The notes under the pieces are model-generated. The model did not search any database. It was not told the origin of the DNA and worked only from the letters and a program-made list of their open reading frames with translations. The position numbers and the translations under genes are program-made. 64,000 bases of DNA from Auriscalpium vulgare (taxonomy: Eukaryota > Basidiomycota > Agaricomycetes > Russulales > Auriscalpiaceae): positions 310,001 to 374,000 of the forward strand of contig JAHBBC010000029.1 of assembly GCA_019915015.1 (NCBI GenBank), read 5' to 3'. Below, one piece after another: positions 47,436 to 56,965 of the stretch. Positions within the stretch are counted from its first letter, which is position 1. Every line of letters starts with the position of its first letter.

Positions 47436-48332
47436 TTAAACGAGTCTAGCGTAGAGTGCAGAACAGAGGTGGGGTAAGTTTCCATACGCACCTGGACGTG
47501 GGATCCTGAGTGGCGACGCCGAGTCGCCACGCAGTGTCAAAGTCATGAGGCGCACAGAAAGCGCCATTGCCTGCAAACTCTGGCGTATTTTGTAGAGGTC
47601 TAATGCGACACGACTCTCCTCTTCCCACTCATCGTCAACGCTGTCCTGCCGAGTCCTGACAACGGCCCTGCTGAAATTGATAACGACGGCTCGAGTGGGG
47701 GCATCCAAAGGGCTGACGAGGACGTTGCTCGGAGCAACGCCGTGGTGAGCTACTCCATGGCTGCCGATGGCGCGCACGGCGTCGAGCATGGACCGTGCTA
47801 GTGTGCCCGTGATGGTGCTAGGGGCTGCCTTGTCCAACCGTGCAGCGTCAGGCACATATTCGAGCAGAATGAAGTCAGGATTGGTGATCGAGTTCGGCCC
47901 GGCGAGAAGGAGCTCCCCACTCCCGTAGAAGTGCGCGAGCGCACGGCCTTGGAGGGCAGCTAGCCGTTCGTAGGCGTCTACCTCGCGCACGAAAGCAGCT
48001 GAAGTCCTCCGGAACTGCTCGGCCCCTCGTGCAGCGGCCTCGGCGGACCCCGGCGGAAGAAATCCCCGGCGCTTGGTTGCTGGATCCGGAGCGGAGAGGC
48101 CGTAGAATGTAGCGTCGAACACCTTCAATATGAGCTGGGTCGACGGGGGGAAATTCTGGCCCAAGTGTGCGTGCGGAGGGGTGAGGACGACGTATACAAG
48201 ATCCGACTTGAACCTGTCGATCGAAACCGTGGTGCGAGACCCGTTGGCGAAGCGCAAAGTCAGCTGCCCCCCGAGCTTGGCATAGGCCGCTGGGGGTGAG
48301 TGAGGACATGGGGGTTCAGATGAAGGTCGCAT
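47436..48332 (-). CDS. Degenerate protein-kinase-like (pseudokinase) protein
   Basis: Open frame of 298 residues starting MRPSSEPPCPHSPPAAYAKL. It has kinase-like spacing: QLILKVFDATFYGLS in the N-lobe, AFVREVDAYERLAALQG as a helix C equivalent, FILLEYVPDAARLDK as a hinge, then MLDAVRAIGSHGVAHHGVAP and SNVLVSPLDAPTRAVVINFS. The catalytic loop, normally HRD or HGDI..xN, reads HHGVAPSN with no Asp. The metal-binding DFG equivalent reads NFS. Both residues needed for phosphotransfer are therefore missing. Basidiomycetes have many orphan kinase-like (FunK1- or APH-like) proteins; this one looks catalytically dead. A GTGCGT...CTAG intron at about 47450-47496 could replace the annotated end (LCSALYARLV) by a different tail running into the next gene's region. 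Confidence 0.62.
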   Translation of the reverse strand: MRPSSEPPCPHSPPAAYAKLGGQLTLRFANGSRTTVSIDRFKSDLVYVVLTPPHAHLGQNFPPSTQLILKVFDATFYGLSAPDPATKRRGFLPPGSAEAAARGAEQFRRTSAAFVREVDAYERLAALQGRALAHFYGSGELLLAGPNSITNPDFILLEYVPDAARLDKAAPSTITGTLARSMLDAVRAIGSHGVAHHGVAPSNVLVSPLDAPTRAVVINFSRAVVRTRQDSVDDEWEEESRVALDLYKIRQSLQAMALSVRLMTLTLRGDSASPLRIPRPGAYGNLPHLCSALYARLV

Positions 48333-48625
48333 GTCGTCAAGAGGAATTGTGCGTCGTGTCTGATATGCCGGCCAGCGCGGTCAGTGCTGCTCTCCCGCAC
48401 AATATTCCCACGGTCAAACAAAGCCTTCGATGTGAAACCTAGACGATTCAGTGCCTGCACTAGCCAAAGAAGTTTAGCTCGCAAATCATACCGAGATCTA
48501 TCTCCAGTAGTCTAGATGCCGATTATTTGGCTCTGTCGGGCTGGTCTCTTAAAGCGAGGATATATAAATAGTCGCATCAAAGCTATTGGCATACCGTCGA
48601 TGAGACATGTGCCTAAAAGCCCCAC

Positions 48626-49235
48626 CCTAGTTTTCGCGGCGCTGTTCCTTCGGGGTAAAGGCCTATGCCAGTCCCATGCCACGAGAATATTAACACTCAT
48701 CATCACTACGACCCTGCCAGACAAACTCTTAACTCAGTAAACGCAAATGGAATCATATGATCAGATAGCTTACAAGCTGATGCCAAATTTTGAGACTAAC
48801 ATGCCCGTCAACAGCGGACAGCGGACCCGGTTTGCCCAGTGCCGGCGATCACGCCGATGGCCCCAGCAATCAGCACCGTGACCTTCGTCGGGTGATTGAC
48901 CGATGAGCGACACGGCGACCGTGGTTCTTCCAAAGCCGCCAAGCGCATGGCTTGCAACCGTGAGGGGAGAACGCCGCTTGGATAGCATAGGTCGCCAAAT
49001 GGCAGACGGACCCTGCCGTGTCATAGATGCCAGGTACCTATGATCATGACCTGAATGAAATGAGGTCAGCATTCCGCTTCAGTAAATGCACAGTGAACAA
49101 AAACCAGAGACACAACTGCGCATCCAAGATGCAGAGGGCGCTTAGGATTGAAAAAGAAAAGGAACTCAGGCGCAGCGCTGACATGATATCGGTGTTGAAT
49201 GCTTTGTAGGAGCGGACCGGTAGAGCCACCAATGC
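48626..49235 (-). pseudogene. Relic of an MFS transporter gene (tandem duplicate of the gene at 49.5 kb)
   Basis: Scattered but ordered fragments match the neighbouring MFS gene: GGSTGPLLQSIQHRYHV (near 49220-49180), LGCAVVSLVFV (near 49120), LATYAIQA (near 48990), VASHALGGFG joined directly to TVAVSLIG (near 48920), GTGQTGSAV (near 48830), LTGMLVSKFGIS (near 48800) and the last-exon equivalent around 48717-48626. The fragments are in different frames, the middle third is deleted, and intron-derived sequence is retained between the first two. It is therefore a DNA-level duplicate that decayed, not a retrocopy. Confidence 0.8.
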
Positions 49236-49460
49236 ATGAGACTAAGGTATATATGTACATACCTTGAAACCGTATGTAGCACCCAATGCCCACGGGCGGT
49301 CGCCGTCGCCACAGGCGCGAAAAGTAGTAACAATCGAGCACACGACTACGCGGCTCGAGGCCACACCATCAGAGCAGCGAGATACAATCTGTCGGATTGA
49401 GCGGAACAAGATCTAACAACTCGATGGAATATCTGCCCCAAGAGTCCATGCACTGCCTAG

Positions 49461-51736
49461 TTAGTCGTCGCGACGCTGTTCCTTCGGGGTAACGGCCCAT
49501 GCAATGGTCATGACACCCATCATTGCGATGACCCTGCACGACAGTCGACTTATAAGAGGCAGATGGAACTATTTGAGGAGGGGGCTTACAATGGCTGCAG
49601 AGAACTGATGCCGAATTTCGAGGCGAGGATGCCGGTCACCAGCGGCAGGACAGCGGATCCGGTTTGGCCAACTCCGGTGATCAAGCCAATGGCGCCAGTG
49701 AGCAGCCAGCGAGGGAGCACCTTCGTCGCGTGATTGACAAGTATAGGGTACATGGGGCCCATAAGGACGCCAATGAGCGATACGGCGACTGCGTTTTCGA
49801 CGAGGGAAGGCACGGCCCAAACAGTCACTTCCAGGCTGCGTGGCGTTAGTAGAAGTCCCGGCAAGTATGGGCCGTCTTACCCGATACTGATGATGGCATA
49901 AAAGAACAACACCCTTCGTTCACCGACCTAAACCGAGATGAGTTCCTCGGTTCCCGGCCGACCTGTGGTTCCTTACCTTCTGATTGAGCCATAGCAGCAC
50001 TACGCGGCCGACGGTTAGACCTGCAGGCCAGATGCATGAATGTCATTCCTAGGGTCAGATGCGACAAGGTAGACGGACCTCCGAAGAAACCTGAGGAGAT
50101 GTAACCGGCGCTGGGTCCACCTTGCCGTTCCCGTATGACAAACGTCACAATCCAGCCTGCCAAACGGACTTTCAACATGAGGCCAACGCGTCGCAGGAGA
50201 ATACTTGCCTCCGAGCGTCACTTCCACTCCGACATAGATAAGAGCAAAGAGGGCGAAGCTGTGCACAGCTCGGATGCCCAAAATCTGGCGGTACTTGCTC
50301 CCATGTCCAGACTCAACTTCTTGTGGCTCTTGCCCAGCTTCCGCCATGATCTCTGTGTACGTTGATCAGTTGCGAGGTCTTGTGACATGCGAGTGCCGTA
50401 CCGTCTTGCGTGCGGAGCCGGAACACGGCAGAGAGCAGTGCTGTATTGGAGACCGCTAAGCCCAGACTGATGAGGTAATGGAATGACCAGTGCTTCTGTG
50501 TCGCAAAATGGGTCGCCGCCAGGGGCGCACAGAATGCGCCCAAGCCTGCCACGGTGGGTTCGCGTAAGAAGCATGCGCAGAGCAAGCCAAATGCAGATGT
50601 TAACGTGCCATAAGACCCGTGGAGAAACCCAAGGAGAGATGCGGTGTTGGTCTTCAAACTGCCGACAAAAGCGTTCGCTGCCGCATTCTACGCATCGTTT
50701 AGCTCAGTGGGAAGGTAAAGCCCATGTCTGTTATCACACCTGCAAAGCCATTCCAAAGCCGGCAAGCGCATAGCTTGCAACCATGAGCGGGAACGGTCCT
50801 GCCGGTGCTTGGATAGCATATGTTACCAACTGACAGACGGCGCCTGGAAACACTTGCTTCATCATCTTGTCGCGTCAGGTGACGGAGATGAGTTACCTAT
50901 GACCATAATCTAAAGGGAAGGAATGTGAACATTTGCGAAATGCCTGGGCAAAGACGTCGCACCCATCCGAAGCCGAGCTTGTCATTCAAGGGCACAAGAG
51001 CGGCAGCGCCCACGATGAATCCCTACGACCCGACAGGTAGCAATCAACAGGTGCTCAATGGGCAGGTGAAGATATGATTATCTCACGATAGTGTTGAGCA
51101 CGAAGATCAGGGATACGACTGCGAACCCAAGCTACAAACAGGAGTTAAGGACCGAAACAGAATCACAATGGACGCGAATGCACTACTAACGTGGTAGTGA
51201 TGCTGAATGCTTGGAAGCAGCGGGCCGGTGGAGCCGTCGTTCCAGCCCTCAAGGAAAAAGCACCAGCATAACGCCGCGAAATGCAGCTTTCCCCACATCC
51301 GATGTTTCGCCGTCAACGCCACGGAGGTGTGCGCACGCTCAAGATTGCTGCCAGACGAAAATCGGATTGAGGGTGCGGGAGACGATGGTGCAGGGGTGGC
51401 GAAGACACCAACATCTTTCCTTTCTTCGTCGAAAGTTGTAGTAGCTGGGCGGGTGGACAACGACGGAAGCTCGTAAGCGTTTTGTTCCTCGAGCGATAGT
51501 TTCGAGGGTCGAGCAAATGCCAGTTCGGAGCGACGCCGTACACGACTGCTGGGGGCGGACAAAAAAGATGGCAGCGCAAAGTGCGCGTCATCCACAGCGG
51601 AGTCTTCTATGGCGTCCTCCGCAAGTGCAGACGGCCCATCGCGTCGCTCTGTATGCACTATCTCGTCAATATCAACCATATGAGCCTCACCCACATCCTG
51701 CTCAAGGGAAGCACGCGCAGCGACGAAGGAGGACAT
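49461..51736 (-). CDS. MFS transporter (fungal fucose-permease-like group), copy 2
   Basis: The first exon from 51736 has a long hydrophilic N-terminus (MSSFVAARASLEQDVGEAHM, about 160 residues to the first helix), then LCWCFFLEGWNDGSTGPLLP. Following exons give LGFAVVSLIFVLNTI, IGAVCQLVTYAIQAPAGPFP, ALAGFGMALQ, LLGFLHGSYG and LGAFCAPLAATHFATQKHWS. Then come ILGIRAVHSFALFALIYVGV, WIVTFVIRERQGGPSAGYIS, AVAVSLIGVLMGPMYPILVN and GQTGSAVLPLVTGILASKFG. The last small exon is VIAMMGVMTIAWAVTPKEQR, with the TAA at 49463-49461. It aligns along its length with the gene at 12.6-14.7 kb, including the WNDG(T/S)TGPLLP and G(V/F)GQTGSA motifs and many intron positions. It appears intact. Confidence 0.87.
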
Positions 51737-52271
51737 GGCGGGGAGTAGGAGGGTCGTCGAGTCAGCGATATGTTTTCAGGGCAGCTGATCGACCGAATTT
51801 ACGTTGCCGGCTGCCACTTTGTGACGAATCCCGACCAAGCACACCGGGGAGCGCATTAGATGACGTGTCTAGATCATATCTAACCAATAGGTGCCCTGTT
51901 ATTAGACGGCAGGGATCGGCAAATAGTAGAGGGAACTTCGCGTACTGATCGCGCTCAATGATCTCTTCGGCCCGTCGCTGCCATTGTCACCTGGTGACCC
52001 ATTTTGAAGGACTCGGCGGATATGGGAGATACGCACTGCAGACTAGCTGAGCTTACACCACCACTTTCTGCGTAGACTGTCACTGAAGCTGAAGAGAAAA
52101 GGCCTTCGGCAGTCGCCGTCTCACCAACACACGTGCCGCCGAGGGCCGGCGATAGTACTCTATTCTTTCTCGAGCTTTGGTACTACTACACCCACATTCT
52201 GTTACGTCGCGTCTCAGTTGTGTATCCGTCCAAGCTCAATCCATAACTGCATTTACCTCGTTCTGTCTCTC
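51737..52271. other. Divergent intergenic region MFS / ALYREF
   Basis: About 535 bases between two start codons on opposite strands. No further feature was recognised. Confidence 0.55.
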
Positions 52272-53146
52272 ATGAACGGTCAAACGAGAGCCGGATCCGC
52301 CAGGCTCAACTCCTACCATGGACCGAAACAGAAGCTCCTAGGAACACACGCAGGCCAACCAGCGCCCGCATGGAAAACAAGCAACATGCCCAACGGACCT
52401 GCGGCGGCCGGTGGCTCGACTGCCACCAAAGCGCTCGAACGGGGCAGCAAGATTTTGTTGAGCAACTTGCCCTTGGATGTCGGGCAGGGCGAGGTCGAGG
52501 TGAGCATGTCGCCATACATGTTTGGGGATCTCGTGAGTCATAGCCGGCGATAGGAGCTGTTCAAGCGTACGGTTGGGCCGATGAAGGACGTGTTTCTCAT
52601 CTACAACAACAAGGGAAAGTCGAAGGGTATGGCGATCGTGACGTTCGCACGTCCGGGCGATGCACGGATCGCGCGAGCCAAGTACGACCAGAAGATTGTG
52701 GATAATAGTGTGTAAAGCTTTTTGCCAACCTCGAAGCCATGGTGCTGAGCACTCTTAAGGGCATCGCATCAAGGTGGAGATCATCACAGACGACGATGAG
52801 CGTCCGCCGCGCGTGCAGCCGCCAGCGGGCCCGCCATCCCTGCTCAGCCGCCTCGCGGGCCCGAACTCTCCCTCACCTTTCGCAAATGCAAAGAGTTCCG
52901 CCCACGTAAACGGAGTAACCCCCAAGTCTTCGTAAGCTGTTGGCCACGACTCCCAGCCATGTAGAGGTTTCTCACCGCCCCGTCAGTGTGAAGGCGCAGC
53001 CCACGAAGAAACCAGGGACAGCACCGATAATAACAGTCGGGCCGAAACGGCGAGTGAAGAAGGGCCCAAAACGCGTCAAGAAGACCGTCGCACAGTTGGA
53101 TCAGGAAATGGAGGAGTATCGCGCAGGCATCATCGACGGGGCGTAA
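52272..53146 (+). CDS. ALYREF/Yra1-type mRNA export adaptor
   Basis: Nuclear RNA-binding adaptor that hands spliced mRNP to the Mex67-type exporter. Four exons. The N-terminus is MNGQTRAGSARLNSYHGPKQ. The RRM spans about residues 55-135: GSKILLSNLPLDVGQGEVE, then ELFKRTVGPMKDVFLIYNNK, GKSKGMAIVTFARPGDARIA, YDQKIVDNR and IKVEIITDDDE. The segment after it is Pro/Ser-rich with a basic cluster (VGPKRRVKKGPKRVKKT). The end is AQLDQEMEEYRAGIIDGA, which closely resembles the C-terminal UAP56/Sub2-binding motif of the family. The TAA is at 53144-53146. The N-terminal copy of the helicase-binding motif, usual in orthologs, is not evident in the annotated start exon, so an additional upstream exon is possible. 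Confidence 0.87.
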
Positions 53147-53895
53147 GTGCGAGCGGAAACCAACCTTCATACCAATGTTTGTGTCGACGGTCGGGAGCAG
53201 TACGGGGCTATTCACATGGTATATCTGAGTACTCGATTTCCTTCCGTGTACGATGAGACAGCGTGCGTCGCTTACTGAGGCAGTTAGTACAGTGACTCGC
53301 ACCGCCAAATGGAGCCTGCAATCTACTTCTGTGTATGAGGGTCCTATCCGGGCGGATCTTTTCCAAGGCGCACAAGCCGCACGGTTCTTAGCATTTGTAC
53401 GCCACGGTTGTACATGCGCATGCTGCCGCACGCATTCTGATGCATAGCCCCACTACGCCCTGCTTTCGCCTCCTCTGGGCATCCCAATCCAGTGCTGTGC
53501 TTACACTTTGCGGGCCAGCTCGACATTGCGCATGCGCTCGCGGCATGGCGGCGGCGCTGTAGTCTCCATTGCCGACCTTGCGCGGAAGACAGTCGTTCCG
53601 TCACATCAGACGATCGTACTGACTGGTGCGACTCAGGTGGTCGTGCTGAGAGAATCATACAACGTATCTGTCAGGCGCTGAGAACACTTGACAGAAGCAT
53701 GCCTCATCAAGACTTGCGGCTTATTCGCCCAGCCAACCGGTACCAGGACAAGAATTTTCCAGAGATGCACTGCATGTGGCACGTGATGCGTTTGGGGCAT
53801 ATATAAATCCGGGGGCGCACTCCCAATTCATCTCCCATCCTCCGATCCAACAGTCACCTACACACATTCACCTACACACATCACTTATCAACACA
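53147..53895. other. Intergenic region upstream of the metallothionein gene
   Basis: About 750 bases, including the metallothionein core promoter. A CACGTG palindrome lies at 53780-53785, just before the TATA box. No gene was recognised. Confidence 0.55.
53800..53807 (+). promoter_or_regulatory. TATA box of the metallothionein gene
   Basis: TATATAAA, 96 bases upstream of the ATG at 53896. A strong TATA fits a highly inducible gene. Confidence 0.6.
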
Positions 53896-54108
53896 ATGAT
53901 GACCGTGAGTCTCCGACATTGACTGCAACCGATGGTCGTGCTCAATGCTGCCCTTCCACGGCAGACCATCCAGACCGTTGTCGAAGAGCACTGTGGCTCG
54001 ATCTCCTGCAACTGCGGCGAAACGTGCGTGCTAGACATCTATCTCGTAACGTCGGTATTGATCTCCCTGAACAGCTGCCAATGCACTGCTGGCAACTGCA
54101 AGTGCTGA
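53896..54108 (+). CDS. Metallothionein, 33 residues, 7 cysteines
   Basis: Three tiny exons (53896-53904, 53965-54023, 54075-54108) join to 102 nt, or 33 codons plus stop. Both introns have GT-AG borders. The protein begins MMTTIQTVVEEHCGSISC and ends CQCTAGNCKC. The seven Cys are at 13, 18, 20, 24, 26, 31 and 33 (C-x4-C-x-C-x3-C-x-C-x4-C-x-C), with no aromatic residue; these are hallmarks of small fungal copper/zinc-binding metallothioneins. It would sequester Cu or Zn in the cytosol. The coding exons are too short to show as an ORF; the spliced frame, the TATA box and the 5' leader support the gene. The N-terminal extension of about 12 residues before the first Cys is longer than in the Neurospora protein. 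Confidence 0.85.
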
Positions 54109-54488
54109 GCGCTGAGCAATTCCCTGCCCTCGCTCGTTGTAGCGTGCCTTGATCTTGATCCTGTATTTGTTTCGTAATCTGAATAGCGCTGTATTGTGAA
54201 TGAGAGCATCTAGGATGTCTTAATTGTATACGTTGCTAGCAAGTTGAGTAGAGTGCGAATCAAGAAAGATGTACTGTGCACTGTTATCATGGACCTGTTT
54301 TGAGGTTAGGGGCAGTGATGTCACCTCGGGCCGCGCCGGGCTTGCTCGGCCTGCAGCTGCACTGAGTAACATGCACAAATCCCTCTGCCCACGATCTCTA
54401 CCTCATCCACGTATTGTCTGGCTTGATTGCCAGGAGCGTTCAACAACCATCTTACACACATCTTATACATATCTGAGAGGGTATCGGG
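54109..54488. other. Intergenic region, metallothionein to PFK-2
   Basis: About 380 bases holding the 3' end of the metallothionein gene and the promoter of the PFK-2-type gene. Nothing else was seen. Confidence 0.55.
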
Positions 54489-56474
54489 ATGGTCGCCCCG
54501 CTGTACACGACCGACTCTGGTCTCCTCTTTCATGCGGGGAAGATCCTTGTAGTAACCGTTGGCCTACCTGCCCGCGGAAAGACGCATATATCTCGTGCCC
54601 TCGAGCGTTACTTGCGCTGGTCTGGTGTCAAGACGCAGGTCATCTCGCTGGGCGACTATCGCCGCAAGGTCCTCGGCAGCGCACAGAAGTTGCCCCCGGA
54701 CTACTTCACCGTCGGTTCGTGCAGCCGCGAACACCGCTATCACATCGCCACGGGTTGAAATATTCACTCTGTTGGATTAGGTGAGAAGAGCCCGGAGACG
54801 AATGCGCTGCGGCAGAAGGTTCTGGAGGGCTGCGAACAGCAGATCTTCGACTTCTTCGACGATGGTGGCGGGCAGGTTGTGATCTACGATGCGAACAACG
54901 GGACACAAGAGCAAAGGACGAGGGTGGGTGAGAAATTCGAGAAGGCAGGGATCCATGTCATCATGCTAGGTATCTGTCTTCGTGCAGTGTTTGGAATATT
55001 TGACTGACATGTTGCTCGCTTGCTTGCAGAATCAATCTGCGATGACACGAAACTCATCGAGCGGAACATACGCAGTGTGAAAATTTCATCGCCGGATGTG
55101 TGTTTTTACTCTCTTGACCCGTGGATGTAGCTGAGACCGTTCGCGCAGTACCGTGGTTGGGACCCAGACAAGGCCGTGGAAGATTATTACAAACGCATCA
55201 AGGGCCATGAGAAACACTACCAGACTGTGGAAGAGCTGACCTACCCTTTTATCCGGATTTTGAACGTGAGTGTCATCGTGTCGACCTGTAAAAACCCCTG
55301 ACTGACGAAAGCTCAGGTCGGGGAGAAGATCATGGTGAACGTGAGTCATCGGTCGCGTCCGAAGACATACAGTCAAACTTATATGTTGTCAGCATATCCG
55401 CGGCTATCTGCAGGTAAAGCCAGGCGCAGCATAGAAAAAGACTGCGTGTCTGATTGCTATACAGTCAAGAATTGTATTCTTCTTGATGAACATTCACAAC
55501 AAGTACCGCACGATCTACTTTGCAAGAGTACGATGTGCCATCATCATCTCTTCCAGTGCCATTGACTGAACTTGCGTAGTCAGGCCACTCTTTGATCGAG
55601 CACTCATACAAGGCAGATGCTGACCTGTCGCCTACGGGGTGGGAGTATGCCGAACGCCTGAAAGACTTCGTCCTGGAGCGCAGAGAGAAATCACTACAGG
55701 AGCGTGGCCTGGACCCCAAGACGCGGCGTCTCGTCGTACGCCTGCTCTGCGCGTGGTCACCTCCTGTCGCGCTCACCGTATGACCGCAGATCTGGACATC
55801 TGCCCGCCGCCGCGCGCACCATACAGCGTGGCCGTTCCTTGCCGCTGCGGACCCTAAAGGACCCGGCGGGCCGCAGTGCAACGTCAAGGTATATGAGAAG
55901 CCACAGATGTCCGAAATCAATCCCGGCGTGTGGGACGGCTTGAGCCCAAGCGAGGCGAAGAAGTATTTCCCGGAGGAGTGGGAGCGGTTCGTGAAAGACC
56001 CGTACTCTTTCCGGGCACCTCGCGCAGAGAGCTACCATGACCTCAGTGGTGAGCAGTCATAAGTTACTTACGCCACTTTATGGTCGCCTGATGGGTTGAA
56101 CCGGGTCAGTGCGCCTAGAACCGGCGCTTATCGAGCTTGAGCGCGAGCAAGAGGACCTGCTCATCATCGGGCACGCTTCCGTCATCCGCTGCCTGCTGGC
56201 CTATCTCATCGGCTTGCCCGCGTCTGAGATCCCGGCTATTGAGGTCGCGCGTGGCGACCTGCTGGAAGTCGTCCCTGCGTCGTATGGTGTGCACAGCCAG
56301 GCATACCACTTCTGGGATGGCCCCGGGCGCCGGCTGGGAGATCACGAACCAGTTGCTGTCGACGTCGCCGAGAGAAGCGAGCGGAACGAGAGCAACTTCT
56401 ACGAGAACTATGCGGAGGACACGCAGGGGAAGCGGGTCGAGCGGGTCGTCGAGACGGTGGATGCGACAGTTTGA
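54489..56474 (+). CDS. 6-phosphofructo-2-kinase/fructose-2,6-bisphosphatase with altered phosphatase site
   Basis: Makes fructose-2,6-bisphosphate, the allosteric switch between glycolysis and gluconeogenesis. The kinase half begins MVAPLYTTDSGLLFHAGKIL, with Walker A GLPARGKT, then GVKTQVISLGDYRRKVLG, QVVIYDANNGTQEQR, IHVIMLESICDDTKLIERNI and YQTVEELTYPFIRILNVGEK. The histidine-phosphatase half follows: RTIYFARSGHSLIEHSYKAD, DADLSPTGWEYAERLKDFVL, RAESYHDL, IIGHASVIRCLLAYLIGLPA and a tail to DATV (TGA 56472-56474). The phospho-acceptor motif RHG reads RSG, so the catalytic His is Ser. The region of the second catalytic acid (normally GVCEE) reads GVWDG. The His of GHASVIRC is retained. The same His-to-Ser change is known in yeast Pfk26, which lacks phosphatase activity. 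The enzyme is probably kinase-only. Confidence 0.9.
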
Positions 56475-56965
56475 ATTTTTGGCGCGATGGCCTTCATGTG
56501 TACGATTCGTTGTATTTCCATTGGCATATGATCTCAGTGTAACTAGCGCAGCTTAATGGCAAACAGTATTGGCTGCATTGACGGCAGGCCAAGGCTGAGC
56601 ATGATCTGTTGATGGAATCAGGTTATGAACATCCGATCAGGCTGACATATTGCCACATGGTTTATTGCGATGCCAGTGCGACTGCAGTTCCCTGCTGTCT
56701 TCTGAGGGGGAACAGGGCCGAATGCAGGGACTAGGTCCCCTGGTTGCTCCCCAGCATCAAGTCGAACCGCTGCTACAACGGCCGCAGGAGGCCGGACTGG
56801 ACGGCGGCCAGACAGCGGTTGGCCGGACCGGTGCCGAGAATAAATCAATTCCCCGCCGAAAGTCCGGCCGGGAGCGGCGAGGCGATTGACTTGTTAGCAG
56901 CTGCTTAGCCCTCCCCAATTTTTCTGCTCTCGCCGTCGTCGTCGCTGCCCTCGTCCCCGTCGGCC
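56475..56965. other. Intergenic region upstream of the bHLH gene
   Basis: About 490 bases, with a GC-rich stretch of CCGG/GGCC words near 56776-56835. No gene was recognised. Confidence 0.5.

Noticed and set aside
53574..53600. Possible third copy of repeat R2
   Set aside because: Only a 14-base exact core plus a few outlying matches; too short to call without a genome-wide search.
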